Notes: generated by a model not told the origin, from the letters alone. Shown: positions 11,325 through 22,402, numbered from the stretch's first letter. The stretch is DNA of 64,000 bases from Cryptomeria japonica (GCF_030272615.1 NC_081411.1:46040517-46104516), one strand, 5' to 3'. Numbers and translations: made by a program.

Positions 11325-11795
11325 CTAAGACCAATCCATTCTAATTTCCCCTCCCATATCTTTACAGAAGGTCCGAATCAACAACATACCATAACTAGCA
11401 AGGATGTCAGCCACCAGAATCGTCAACTTGAATCTCTTGTTAGGATGTGCTAGTAAGGTGACCTGTGCATCCTTAATTTTCCCTAACAAAGGAACCTGTT
11501 TGGAATCCATGGAATAACATTTGCCAAAGGTCTTTGTTAAGGTTGAGCCTAAAGCTTTTGCTACTGCGGAGGGCATGACATTGTCTGATGCTCCTGAATC
11601 TATTATACAATTACTCAATTTATGCCCATTGATATACAAGGACACATAGAAAGGTTCGGGCTTAGTTTCAAGGTTAGGTTCAATCAATTCAGCTTGTTGA
11701 GGAACATTTTTTGATGAGACTTCAGGGATTATTAAAGTAGAACTAACATTTTCATGTGTTGAAGAACTATAAGTCACCGAAAATTTGGGTTTCAC
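11325..11795 (-). pseudogene. Aspartic protease of element G
   Basis: A 156-codon minus-strand frame. The active-site motif is SNCIIDSGASDNVMP (catalytic Asp in DSGAS). Downstream come hydrophobic strands typical of a retropepsin, including LVADILASYGMLLI, where the usual flap/second-strand ILG-D-like element is altered. It would cut the gag-pol chain into working parts. It is in the same frame as the aRH domain that follows (11228-10671) and is separated from it by a stop near 11325. No internal stop is seen, so it is among the better kept parts, but it cannot act in a broken polyprotein. Confidence 0.82.
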
Positions 11796-12250
11796 TTGCT
11801 AAAGCATGAGGATCATTTCCCTTGACAAATTGAACTAGTCTATCTAACTCCTTAGGGTTCAACTTCAGATACTCAGCTAGAGTGATCTGAACACAAGATG
11901 AATTGCAAAATTCAATGATATCAAAAGAATTATTAAATGAATCAGAACTCAAAGAAACAACTTTTTGAACAACTTTTGAAATGCCTCCATGATGAGTCAA
12001 AATTTCCTTATCTTTTTATAGTGCTATGAACGAGTGTTACAACATCTTGAGACTTCAAATTTTGTTGAGTTCTAGTAAGAATTGCGTATGAGGAATCTTC
12101 CAAAGTAACCAACATGTTTCCTCCCCTTTCTGAGTCAGAGACATATTCCATATAATGAATTTTAGAGTCGCCAGCTATACTTTGGGAACTTTCTTCATTA
12201 GCTTCTAAGATCGTTTCTCCTTTACTGGTCATTTGAGAAAAATGAACCAT
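11767..12250 (-). pseudogene. Gag-protease linker of element G
   Basis: Two short minus-strand frames (12250-12008 and 12000-11767) in different phases bridge gag and protease. They are Ser/Asp/Glu-rich, with SKIHYMEYVSDSERGGNMLV and LAEYLKLNPKELDRLVQFV. The second looks like a short helical segment leading into the protease. No zinc knuckle is seen. The phase changes are probably decay; a programmed frameshift cannot be judged from one copy. Confidence 0.5.
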
Positions 12251-13610
12251 CTATGGACATGAAGAACCATCGTGCTTCAATAGCAAGTCTTTGTTGCGTA
12301 GGAGGTAATTGTAATTGTCTTCCTCCATTTTCTCCTTGTTGATTAGGATATTTTCTAGGAATGTCTTGGTATGGTTGAGAATATGAAGTACTTTCTTTAG
12401 GAGCCTGTCTTTTTAGGGTGATCACATCATTCATTAACCGTTGGATGACAGGATCAAAATAAATTGATGGTTGAGCACTAGGTGTCTGTACTTCCCTTTT
12501 CCATTTACTCGTTGTGATTAAATCATCTTCTAATTCAACTACAAGGGTTTTAAGAACATTTAAATATGCAACCCTTTGCCTACAGATCAGGAAACCTATT
12601 TAAGAAGGCATATAATTAATGATGAAACATTTAAGGTTGTCATCTGAGGGCTTTTGATTAACTGGAATCTTGTGCAAAATCTTATCAAATATTGCCACAA
12701 AGTCCCTCATAGATTCAGGAATTTCTTTTTTTAACTGGGATAATTTGGCTAAGAGGGAATGTTCATCCTCAGCTACTTTAAATCTTTCTTCAAATCTTGT
12801 CTTCAGATCTTGCTAGGTTGTTATCACACTATTTGGTAAGTGATTAAACCAATCGGTTGCTACCCCTGTTAGTGTCTAGACAACTAGCCTGACAACAACG
12901 TCCTCATGTTGAACCACTATTACCCCACAAGATACACTAAAGGCATTCAGGTGCTCATCAATGGTGATTGTTCCATCCCCACTAAATTTTGGCAAATGAT
13001 CTCTAGCACCTTTTGGTAAGGGGTTAAGATTCAAACCTAAGCTCAATGGGCCCACAACAGCCCCCCAAGGATTATTTGTTGCCACTAGGAGTATGATATT
13101 GAGAGGGGTCAAGTTGAATATATTCGGTAAGGCAACACTGTGCAGGGTCAAAGCTTGACAGACTAAGGACATAGGTAATGATGGCAATGGGGAAGGAGGT
13201 CTACTTCTTTCCCTTCTTTGAGGTGAGAAGGTAGGTTGAAAATTTAAGTTCTGCAACCCTTCAAAGACAGGATCAAAAACCCTTTCCCTTCTTTCGGATC
13301 TAGTATAAGGCTTAGAGTCCAGTGTGAAAAACAATCAGGGCAACAAGCGTCTAGGATTTTGTGGTAGATTATCAGGGATTCAAATAAAGAAAACCCTAGG
13401 AACAATCACACTCTCAAAAACTAACACAGGATGATTTGCCTGCCTTTCTAGTTCATCAAGAAAAGTACTTATCCTATCGTATTCATCTCGACTTCTTCTA
13501 TGTCTCCAAGCTAAAGTATCCAACTTAGAGATAATGTTACTTTTCTCTTCTTGCACCCAATTTAGATTTGTTTGTAAAATAGGCAAAAACCCTTCATGAG
13601 GCAGCACCAT
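12222..13610 (-). pseudogene. Gag of element G
   Basis: One minus-strand frame interrupted by stops at about 13380, 12876, 12815 and 12600. It starts about 90 bases inside the 5' LTR with a helical, charged segment (NWVQEEKSNIISKLDTLAWR), then a Pro/Arg-rich linker (SPQRRERSRPPSPLPSLP). The retrotransposon gag core follows: HLPKFSGDGTITIDEHLNAF, then GVATDWFNHLPNSVITT and DLKTRFEERFKVAEDEHS. This is the usual W-x-L...F-x-x-F pattern of plant gypsy gag. The tail is Gln/Pro-rich. The protein would form the particle shell around the RNA. I see no CCHC knuckle, consistent with many Tat elements. Confidence 0.82.
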
Positions 13611-13670
13611 TTATAAAGAACAAAGCATCACCATAATGATGACTTGTTTTTTAAAACCGCTTGTCTCGTT

Positions 13671-13691
13671 CGATCCCCAGTAGAGTCACCA
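13671..13691 (-). promoter_or_regulatory. Primer-binding site of element G
   Basis: On the element strand the site reads TGGTGACTCTACTGGGG followed by ATCG, seven bases inside the end of the 5' LTR. It begins with the TGG that pairs with tRNA CCA ends. The close relative TGGCGACTCTGCTGGGG is known as a Tat/Ogre primer site, assigned to a tRNA-Arg in the literature as I recall it. Confidence 0.75.
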
Positions 13692-14399
13692 AAAAACCTG
13701 TTGGTAAATAGATTTGTCTCTCACAATTTATTTAATTTTTATACTCTTTAGCCCAAGAAATGAAAGAAATATTTTACCAGAAAGTTGGAAAATCATTATG
13801 TTGATTAACCTATAAATTAAGGTACAAGTCCCTTTAATAGATATTCAATCAGCTCCAAATTACACACAACCAATATTATACTTTTCACCAGAAAGAAAAG
13901 AAAGGTAATTGCATTCACCAGTTAGCACCAAATGAATGCAAGAATTGATTCATATATAATTTTTGTATAAAGTCGATAGAATTCACATGTACACTAAAAC
14001 AAAATGAAAATCTTTAAAGATGAATTCCACTAGTATTTTTTGCATACATAGAAAGCTATGATAGATCCTTTCTTGAAATAGATTCACACAGAAAAAAAAT
14101 TTCATAGACCAGACACACAAATTTGAAGTCAAAGATAACTATCATTTGATTCTCATTCATAGATGGTCATCAACTTCGCACATACAAAAAGTTTTGAGCT
14201 AAAATTAAAGAGATAGTTTTTCAAAAACTTAGTGAACCCCATCAAAGTCAATACAAAGCCTATAAATAGGTTACCGGACCAATAGTTTAACCAAAGGTAA
14301 AAATTAACTCAAAAAGAGTTAATGAGAAACTTTCCTAACTGCATAACTAAAAACAAAAGAAAGCTTGACTCACTGGCAAATAACTACCAGTAGTGCTAG

Positions 14400-17300
14400 T
14401 CATGCTATCGATTCTATTTCAGTCAGATTGCCTAGGTTATTATTCTAGATGGACACCATAATCGCTTTCACCACGCTCCACTCCCGATTAACCTTCGAGA
14501 ACTCCTAAATTATCGCTACATGTGGTAGGCTAATGTGTATTACCCTTTGTTTCTAGATTTCTTTCTTCCTTTTCACCATCTATACGTTATCTCTATGCGA
14601 GTCCAGGTGATCTAGGAAAACTATGAGCATCGACTCCACTTTGGAAATCTTCATAAAATCTTCCACAACTAAGGATTTCTTGACCTTAACTTGTTTAATG
14701 TGGCTACTAAATTGGTTGATCATTCAGCCCAAATCCTTTTACATCGTTGTTCTCAGGGTCATTAGTTCATCTCATAGACTGGCAGACTCACTATGACCTT
14801 GCTTGATGATTTGGTTACACCACTCTATTCTTCCTTTGCATATGAACATTATATCCTCATTTAATCCTGGCACTTGTCTTTTAGCAAGAAAATTCATCAA
14901 TCCATAGCACTGAATATCGCACATTTTCTTTGAAATCACCACCCATTTAGTCTTTTCTTTTTGCCACAAGATTAAGTCGGCATCCAATTCCTTGGTAACC
15001 TCATTAGCATCTTTGAACATTTGAACTAAATTAGATATATAATTAGTTCCTTGATGCACAATCAACATGAGCCATTCAGAGAAAATCTCTATGATTATCT
15101 TGTTTCATTGAACCTCATCAAAGAACTTCTGATTACCAGGGGATTTTGAACTAAAGGGAATAGACATTTGGGACAATGGTAGTGAACTATTCTGTAGGGC
15201 ATGGATGTATTGAGCCATTTGCATTATTAACTGCTTCAACTCTGCTTTATCCTTTTCATCCTTCCAAGTACGGGAGATAATCCTTTTGGTTGAATTTTCT
15301 AAATGCTTCACATCAACTGCTCTGGTTCCTACCCCCAAATCAACTCGCTCAATAGTATAATCAGCCTCTGAGGTGGTGGCAGCATCCTTATCAAATGTTG
15401 GTTTAGCAATGTCTGTAGTCCAATGTTTTGTGCCCTCATCAAAACCAATCATGGTCTCCATTTTAAGCCACTTAGGCTTCATGGCTCTTCCCAAGAATTT
15501 ACTCACGACATCTTCCATTAACACCAAAATAGGCACCACATCCTTTTCTTGGTAATTGAATCACTTGACCATTTAGGAGCCACGGTGAAATCCTTGGATT
15601 GCATGGGAAAAGAACTTCTTGAAGGCAGAAGTGTAGCATTATCTGTGTTAGACAGAACATAAGGCTCCTGTGAATCCCAGATAGTAGCGTCTGAATCAAT
15701 TAAGACCTTGTTAGCATCAAAAATAGGGGTTGTCATATTGCCCTATACTTCCTCGACATCTAAATCAAGAATGAGATGAGCGGCAGGTGGCTAGAAATTC
15801 TTCTTATATCTTGACCTGGTAACTTGGCCACCAACAAAATGTGCAACTTCAAAGTCAAGTTTTTCTTCTTTAACCTTAGCTTGCTTCTTTCCTGCAACAG
15901 AAATAGGGATACTAGTTAGAACAATGGTTTTGCTTACAATCTTCCCTTTTCCACCCTTATTTCTTGAACTAGTTGCCTTTGCCGAATGGAATCTCCAACT
16001 CCTTAGCCAATTCTTTGTTCAGCAAATTACATTGAAAGTGCATGCCTATACACTATCTTCCATTTTTCTACTCCAATCAACCTCTAGAAGGCGTTCATTG
16101 TGTACTCCTTTCATGAATTCTAGATCCAAGACATCTTCATTATCAATAGTGACACGAGAGGTATCCATTTGCAATTTCATGTCAAGAATCTATTTCAGAG
16201 TTAACTTGGACCAGTTTCTTTTCCTCACTTCGAATTCAGTTGAACAGTCCTCCCAATAATCTTCCCACTGTGGCACATGTTGATCAGGCATTATCTTTTT
16301 TACATACTGGGCAATAAAACCTTTGCTGTCAAAATTGTCTCTTTTCACAAAAGTTTTCAAATGAAACCTCTTAAATTCTAGCTCAAGATTCAATGCATCA
16401 GAAACTAACTTGCAACTTTAATGGCCAAAATCAATAGGAAAAAATTCACTCGTGCCAGAGTCTTCACCATAATCCTTTACAACATAGGCTAATTGCTTGG
16501 AGACTTTAATCAAAACATAGTAGTCTGAAACATATCGAGGTAACCTAAAAGGTTCACCTTTAAAACCTCCAACCCTTATGTAAGTGAAGTGATTAAATTG
16601 AGTGAAATATCTACCAAAAATGTTGATTAGTTCAACCACTTCTACTAACATTCTTCTGTGCAAATTATCTTATAACTCAAAAGTCAACCTCCCAGCAAAA
16701 ATATCATTCCGACGAACGTAATTATCGACATGTCTTTTTTGGGTCAAATGGGGGTGGTATTCATAAATTTTTGTCCATTTTACATGGAATAGCCCAGGCC
16801 ACTCCCTCACACAAGATAACATATAAAATAGATATGAAGACATATAGAAATTTTACATCCTGGGGTAATTGCTCAAACCCTCATGCAACCTTTCTCCAAT
16901 AACGGTGCCCTAGTCAATGAACCAGTATTTGTCAAGAGTGACTTGAATGAAGAAATACATCTAGTCTTCCCAATAGGAGTGTGAATCTCCCCTAATTCTG
17001 CTCAAGATTATTACTAAATCCATGATTCCAAAAATCCAATGCTCTCAGGTTAATGGCCTTGGGAACCTTGAGCCGCCCTTTTGAAACTTCAAAGCCAATT
17101 CTGTGCAATAATGGTTTTGTAATACTAGTTTTTTTTAGAATAAACCCCATAATACTTTCCACTAGTCGAATCCTCATAGGGTTACTGATGTGGGATACCC
17201 ATGGCTACCATTACTGTCTCTCTATCAATTGACAAGAAAACTTCACCATTATTTTTCCTTTTGTATCTCTTAACTTTATCATAGTGATTCATGCACTCTA

Positions 17301-17538
17301 AAACCAACTCAAGAGAAGGGGCAACTGTGGGAAAAGCTACCGCTTCCAATAAACCATTTTGCGCAATATATTTTATCATAAAATAAGAAGTTGGGTTCCT
17401 TACTCTTTCTAAGAAAACATCTAAATCTAATTGGACTAGAGCCGTATCAGCCAGCTCTGGTAAATAACTTACAAGGGAAGAAGAGTTCAATATTTTAGGC
17501 AAAGTAGGCCTCATGCTTAACCCGTGATCTTTCCCCAA
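14400..17538 (-). pseudogene. LTR-encoded cargo protein of element G, copy in 5' LTR
   Basis: Second copy of the broken reading frame seen at 3487-6756. Recognisable pieces are 17538-17182, 17177-16992, 16663-16418, 16393-16190, 15736-15518, 15539-15105 and 15068-14772. It keeps FLSIDREIVMVAMGIPHQ, FTYIRVGGFKGEPFRLPRYV, LEFKRFHLKTFVKRDNFD and TKELDADLILWQKEKTKW. Stops and frameshifts fall partly at other places than in the first copy, so most damage came after insertion. This copy keeps segments lost on the left, such as YVKKIMPDQHVPQWEDYWED (16190-16310). The start is uncertain: the first methionine of this copy (17538) follows a stop, while in the other copy the frame opens further upstream at 6756. 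Function is unknown. Confidence 0.6.
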
Positions 17539-18089
17539 TCAACTCAGATAAAGCAGAAAATAGGTAAAATGGAAACAAGTAGCTAAACAATATACCTAGA
17601 TCTTTTTAAAAACTATAGCAATTAGGAAAGTCATTGAACATACCTTCCTCTATCATCTGCAAGAAACCCTTAATGCAGTCTATTTTGCTCTCGCTCCAAA
17701 AATGCTTCTTTAAAAATTATTCACAAATGACAATCTTGACAAGACAACTACTCAATTTAAAATAGACAAGAAAAACCTACCCATGATTACCACATGTTAT
17801 CATCATTACTCTTCATTCATGCGACATCACTTTGAAATGATCACGAATGAGCATGTATTTAATAGAAAGTCACTTCATATCTGAAAACATGGATTCCCAC
17901 GCCATAGTTGCCATAAATGACAACTTTCAAATTATTAAGAAATAATATTTCCTTTCTCTGCCACCGCCAACCATATCTTAAAATTTGTGCCACCACCTCA
18001 TGAAAAGTCACATGATTTCCAAGAAATCAAACATCAAAATTTGAACCTTGAGGAACAATAGCGACACAAAAACATAAACATGACAAATA

Positions 18090-18266
18090 TTGAACTTTGA
18101 ACCTTGAACCAAAAAGGTTCAAGTTCAAGGTTCAACCAATGCTAAATACCAACAAAGACTAAAGAAGACTCATAAAACCATGCAAGAAAACAATATTTTA
18201 ACACGACACTCATTGAACTTTGAACCTTGAACCAAAAAGTTTCAAGTTCAAGGTTCAAGTTCAACA
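18090..18266 (-). promoter_or_regulatory. Paired TTGAAC palindromes in U3 of G (5' LTR)
   Basis: Counterpart of 7210-7386: palindromes at 18090-18135 and 18213-18266 with the same half-site and loop. Here the second one keeps a fully regular GTTCAAGTTCAAGGTTC arm. Being in the 5' LTR, this is the copy that would have driven transcription of the element. Confidence 0.5.
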
Positions 18267-19129
18267 CAGCGAAACTTAAAGAAAACATTGAAGACTGAAT
18301 TACATAGAGAATTCAAAGCACACAATGCGACCAAAGGACCAGTTAAGGACATGACTCAATAAGGTGACATATAAAATGGAAATTTATATGTACTGCCAAC
18401 AAGAACCACTGTAATTGTCATACCTAAGTAGGTTTCATTACTTACAAGTCAAGGCAATAAAATAAAATAAAAAAGTGTAATGTCAATATCCATCTCAAAG
18501 CAAAAAGAGAAGAAAGATATAGCTGAAATATCATGCATACAAGTGCAACAAAAATATTGACTATGGGAACATGCAGATAATTCCATCGGGGCTATGGACG
18601 GCTGCTGGCAATGGAGTAATGTTTGAGAGATTACAGTGCATAACCTCATCGAAGCCCTAAAAGCTTGCTGCCAGTGAGGCTCTATCTAGGTTGCTTTTAA
18701 AGTCAGAATAACCCACGTAGCTAGCCACATAGGATTCCAAGGGTCTTTGATGGTTATAAGAATTAGAATAAACTCAATTGCACACACATGGGCAAAATAA
18801 GACCAAAATTTCATGAATTGATGGAGAACTTTTCCGTGCATTCATTCATAAATCTCAGTTACATAGTGTGTTAGGTTGGATGGTCTAAGTTTTTTGAGAA
18901 TGGATTGAACTCCTATCTCTAAAATGTTTTGTACCTTTAATCAAATTAGTACATTTTAGAATGAAAGATATACACACTCATCCTTGTTTGAATAGGAATT
19001 GCATTTTTGTCATGCATCTTGCATTAGCATAACTCATATCAAAAATTTATTGTCTCCATCGAATTATACATCATCATGTTATCATCATAGGTCTACACAC
19101 TTGGGGGCATAACTTCAAAAGTCCTAAAA

Positions 19130-19640
19130 ATCAGATACATTCCTGAAAAAGTCAATCAAAAAATCAGATAAAGTCATGAAAAATCAATCAAACATATTCA
19201 CAAAAAGTTTTGAAAAAATCAATCCTAAAAATCTTCAAATGTCATGAAAAAATCAATCAAAAACATTCACAAAATGTAATGGAAAAATCAATCAAAAATA
19301 TTCACAAAAATTCATGAAAAAATCAATCAAAAAATTAGATAAACCCATGAAAAAATCAATAAAAAATATTCACAAAAATTGATGAAAAAATCAATCCTAA
19401 AAATCACTAAATGTCATGAAAAAATCATTCAAAAACATTCACAAAATGTCATGAAAAAACCATTCAAAAAAATTCACAAAATATCATGAAAAGATCAATA
19501 AAAAATATTCACAAAAAGTCATGAAAAAATCAATTCTAAAAATCATCAAATGTCATGAAAAAATCAATAAAAAACAATCAGAAAATGTCAAGAAAAAATA
19601 AAAAAATCACAAAAAGTTATGAAAAAACTAAAAAAAATCA
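19130..19640 (+). repeat. A-rich minisatellite, about 36-bp unit
   Basis: Roughly a dozen imperfect copies of a unit like CATGAAAAAATCAATCAAAA followed by ATTCACAAAATGT. Element C has only a short, irregular A-rich stretch at the equivalent place (about 61510-61685), so the array expanded in copy A. Confidence 0.75.
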
Positions 19641-19929
19641 CAAAATCAAAGCAAGAAAGCATGGGCCATCCATCAAATCAAATAAACAACAAGAAAACTC
19701 TCAAAGTCGACAATCAAACTGATCACATGCCTTGTTAATCAATCAAACTCTATCAAACATCAAAATGTCTTATACTCGAAATGAGATAGATCAGTCTTAT
19801 ATGGGGTACTCACTCTTTGAAACTAGACATTCCTATCAATGATCACACAAATTGAAACAATGACATAGATTAGTATGACTGGTAGATTTTGTCCAAGTTA
19901 GTCTTATATTTATCAATTATTGGCAATTC

Positions 19930-20110
19930 ATGTTTCATCAATACCAAAAACATTCAAAAAAGTTGAGAAAAAATAAAAAATCAGAAAAACATAAAAATAA
20001 CAATAAAAACATTCAAATATGACCCTGAAAAAAGAACAAAAACATTGAGAAAATACATATAAAAAACCCTAAACATCGAAAAAAATCAATCAAAAACAAA
20101 CTAAAAATCC
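19930..20110 (+). repeat. Second A-rich repeat block
   Basis: A degenerate array of AAAAACATTCAAA-like units, probably derived from the first array by a segmental duplication. The unique block between the arrays (19660-19920) has its match in C on the other side of the array (about 61200-61380). Confidence 0.5.
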
Positions 20111-20530
20111 AAAACCATTAAAAACTTGCAATAAACATGTCTTGCAAGAATCAAATATCCTAGCAGCTATCCAACAAACACTTCATACAAAGTGAAACAA
20201 AGGATACAACTATATTGTCAAAATATCTGCAATCAAGTGGATCAACTATCTAATCTATTGAATCACTATCAAACTATCAACGTGATCAACATCTTGTCTT
20301 TAAACAGAATCAAATATCCTTTTCTTTGTTTGTTGTTTGTGTTTTGAACCAATGAAGTTTTGGGGCAATTTCTCTAGTGGGTGTCTATGATAAGAGCATT
20401 CAACTTATGAATGCCACACATACCTTGACCCCTAGCATAATTCCTAGAATGGAGGGTTTAGTCCTTGTCTACTACGTGTTTATTTTTTGTAATGAGATAT
20501 TTTTACATCTTGGTTCCTCATACCCTGGTG

Positions 20531-20547
20531 TACAAAGCTTCATTGTT
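20531..20547 (+). repeat. Target-site duplication, left, of half-LINE
   Basis: TACAAAGCTTCATTGTT, identical to 22386-22402. The uninterrupted site survives in element C near 60848-60864. Confidence 0.95.
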
Positions 20548-22385
20548 TTTTATTAAGGAAAATCAAGTTTTTAAGGGACCAGAAACCCTTTACAAGATAG
20601 GTTTTAGAAGAACCTGTAACCCAAACCAAAAGATAAACTTGAAAGTTCTCTCAAAGAAACAATACATAACAAAGACCCAACATAATCAAACAAAAGAAGG
20701 GGAACAACAATACCCCCACCAAGACCCTACAGGCTGCAAGAAACCAACAGCCCTAACCCAACCAGGAAGGATCAAGAATTTGTCCTACCCTTGTGGGATC
20801 TAAGGGTCATATCAAAAGAGGACTGGGACAATTTAGATTTTTTACTTTTAATAGTAATCCATCCCTCCTCAACCCTAGCAACAACCTTTTGCCAAGAGGA
20901 AGGATCCAAAAGAGAGGATCTCCCATAATCAGGAGGAATAGAGCTAGCATCCAGAGAGGCAGGAACAACAGAGGCAGGGATAGTAGAAGATCCAACCATC
21001 TGAGATGCAGGAATAACAGAGGTAGGGACAGCAGAAGATCCAGCAGCCTGAGATACAGGAACAACAGAGGTAGGGACAGCAGAAGATCCAGTAGTAATCT
21101 GGGACGTGGGAGGGTCTAAAGCATCCAGACATTCCTGAGGAACAGAGGCAGCAACCAGAGGCTCATCAGCCTGAGGAACCTGTGCCACCACCTAGGAGAA
21201 GCTTTTCTTTTTAACAAAATAGTGTTCAGAGGATGCCCCCTTCCACCAAGTAGCAGATCTTTTTTTCTTTTTATCTGTTTCACATCGTGCAGCAATATGT
21301 CTGGTCTGGAAGCACTTTCAACATCTAAAGGGGATACCTTCAAAGTCGAGCGGTTTGACCCAAGATCCCAAAGAGGATTCAATCTCTAACTCAGCTGGAA
21401 GCCCTTTAGAGACATCAATGTTAACCAAAATCCGAGCATAAGTAGAGTGATAAATTTGGAAAGATTCCTTATCAATCGTTAAGAATTCACCTAAAGCATT
21501 CCCCACTTCCTGTAGCAGAGAGTTCGTCCATAGATGAAGGGGAAGGTTAGGGAGCCTAACCCAAATAGGAATCTCATTAAATGAATTTGTGGATGGGTTA
21601 AAGCCTAGGAACCAGGGTTTAACCATCAAAATAAATTTGTCTTCCCAGCTGAAAGGATTAATACCTAATATTTTCAATCTATCCTCTTCATATTCAAATT
21701 TGGCAATGAAAAAACCCTTGGCAGAAGGAAAGATATTAACTGAACCTTTTATGATCAGTTCCCAGCTTTGTGAAATCCAAGTGTGTAGCTGAGGAAGGCT
21801 TGGCCAGAAACCCCGAAACCTGCAAATTAGACCATGCGCTTCAAACACTGAGGAAGTGTGGATGATATCCATATCGGTATCATCAGATGCCTTGAAAACC
21901 AAAGGTTTGCATACAGCCATAGGCCTCAAGCCATAGGCATCTCGTTCATCAGTAGAGGGCATTGATAGCACCGTATTTCCATCCTTAGAAGAGACCCTCG
22001 TAGAAACAGCACCAGGTAGGACCCCCGTAGAGCCCCCATTCATAGCCATAGAGCTAGGCAAAGCAGTCTCACCAGTCGTTATAGGGGATACAGGGAGCTG
22101 GACAGTCGGTTTCGCTGCAACAGACTGCCATAGGGCAGCGGCGACGACAAACATAGGTGGCCCTAGGGCAACGGTGATAGGCTTCATTGCAGCGGCATAC
22201 ATAGGTAGCCCTAGGGCAATGGTGGCAGGCTTCGCAAAGGCAGGCACCACTGTAGACTTCGCGTGTGATATCGCAGCAGGCGCAGGCATCACAGTAGGTG
22301 CAAGCATTGCAACATATTATTTATTTAAAAAAATGGTACTTTGAACATCATCTCAAAAAGGGGCAAATTGTTGACACCTAAAAAT
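20548..22385 (-). mobile_element. Half-LINE: ORF1-only non-LTR retrotransposon
   Basis: A 1.84-kb insertion with a perfect 17-bp target duplication. On its own strand it has a short 5' stretch, one ORF1-type gene, about 225 bases of 3' untranslated sequence with the polyadenylation signal AATAAA, and a short A tail (seen as TTTTTT at 20545-20550). The reverse-transcriptase gene (ORF2) of normal plant L1-type LINEs is entirely missing, yet both ends are true insertion ends. This is an internally deleted, non-autonomous form mobilised by enzymes from elsewhere. The first ~40 bases of its 5' end are antisense to an A-type LTR junction. The 3' end resembles those at 27546 and 28505. Confidence 0.88.
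20772..22307 (-). pseudogene. LINE ORF1 protein (DUF4283-like with CCHC knuckle)
   Basis: A single minus-strand frame of about 512 codons with only two stops (TGA at 21318, TAG near 21192). The N-terminus is Ala/Pro-rich low complexity. The middle carries the fold common to plant LINE ORF1 proteins: LICRFRGFWPSLPQLHTWIS, LKILGINPFSWEDKFILMVK, PIWVRLPNLPLHLW. A CCHC zinc knuckle follows (C-x2-C-x4-H-x4-C, KCFQTRHIAARC), and the first stop falls inside it. The C-terminal third has three tandem 16-residue repeats of the type GSSAVPTSVVPVSQAA (about 20946-21096), then WITIKSKKSKLSQSSFDMTL, a usual ORF1 end. It would bind LINE RNA. Start at 22307 is the first methionine after the 5' end. Confidence 0.82.
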
Positions 22386-22402
22386 TACAAAGCTTCATTG
22401 TT
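22386..22402 (+). repeat. Target-site duplication, right, of half-LINE
   Basis: Exact second copy of TACAAAGCTTCATTGTT. Element A sequence (ACATAATAAGGCTCAATG) resumes directly after it. Confidence 0.95.

Larger units (their letters stand above)
2790..18401 (-). mobile_element. Element G: Tat-like Ty3/gypsy retrotransposon, complete but decayed
   Basis: Two 4.7-kb LTRs starting TGTTGG and ending CCAACA (read on the minus strand) flank a minus-strand internal region ordered gag, protease, archaeal-type RNase H, reverse transcriptase, RNase H, integrase. The primer-binding site TGGTGACTCTACTGGGG lies seven bases inside the right (5') LTR. It resembles the TGGCGACTCTGCTGGGG site of Tat/Ogre-type plant gypsy elements. 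The YLDD polymerase motif and the extra RNase H support a Tat-branch placement. Every gene has stops or frameshifts and integrase has lost catalytic residues, so the copy is dead. I see no clear purine tract beside the left LTR (7522-7545). Target duplication is diverged (AGCAT/AGAAC). Confidence 0.88.
13699..18401 (-). repeat. 5' LTR of element G (4.7 kb)
   Basis: Matches the left LTR end to end and carries the same internal coding region and the same U3 palindromes. It ends at the primer-binding site on its inner side and at element A sequence (AGAACCACTG) on its outer side. About 700 bases at its inner end (13699-14400) are non-coding. Confidence 0.92.
18402..20547 (+). mobile_element. Element A, second segment (non-coding 3' region)
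   Basis: Continues element A after gypsy G. Its sequence matches the minus strand of element C piece by piece: 18410-18800 with about 62340-61960, 18900-19110 with about 61870-61680, and 20330-20547 with about 61130-60848. The start AGAACCACTGTAATTG aligns with AGAGTCATTCTAATTG in C, giving the empty insertion site. No coding region is supported; the minus-strand frame 18449-18649 has no motif. The segment contains the long A-rich repeat arrays described separately. Confidence 0.75.

Noticed and set aside
20793-21119. Plus-strand frame with repeated RNNRGRDSRR motifs resembling an RNA-binding protein
   Set aside because: It is the antisense shadow of the tandem 16-residue repeats in LINE ORF1 on the minus strand, where domain motifs make sense.
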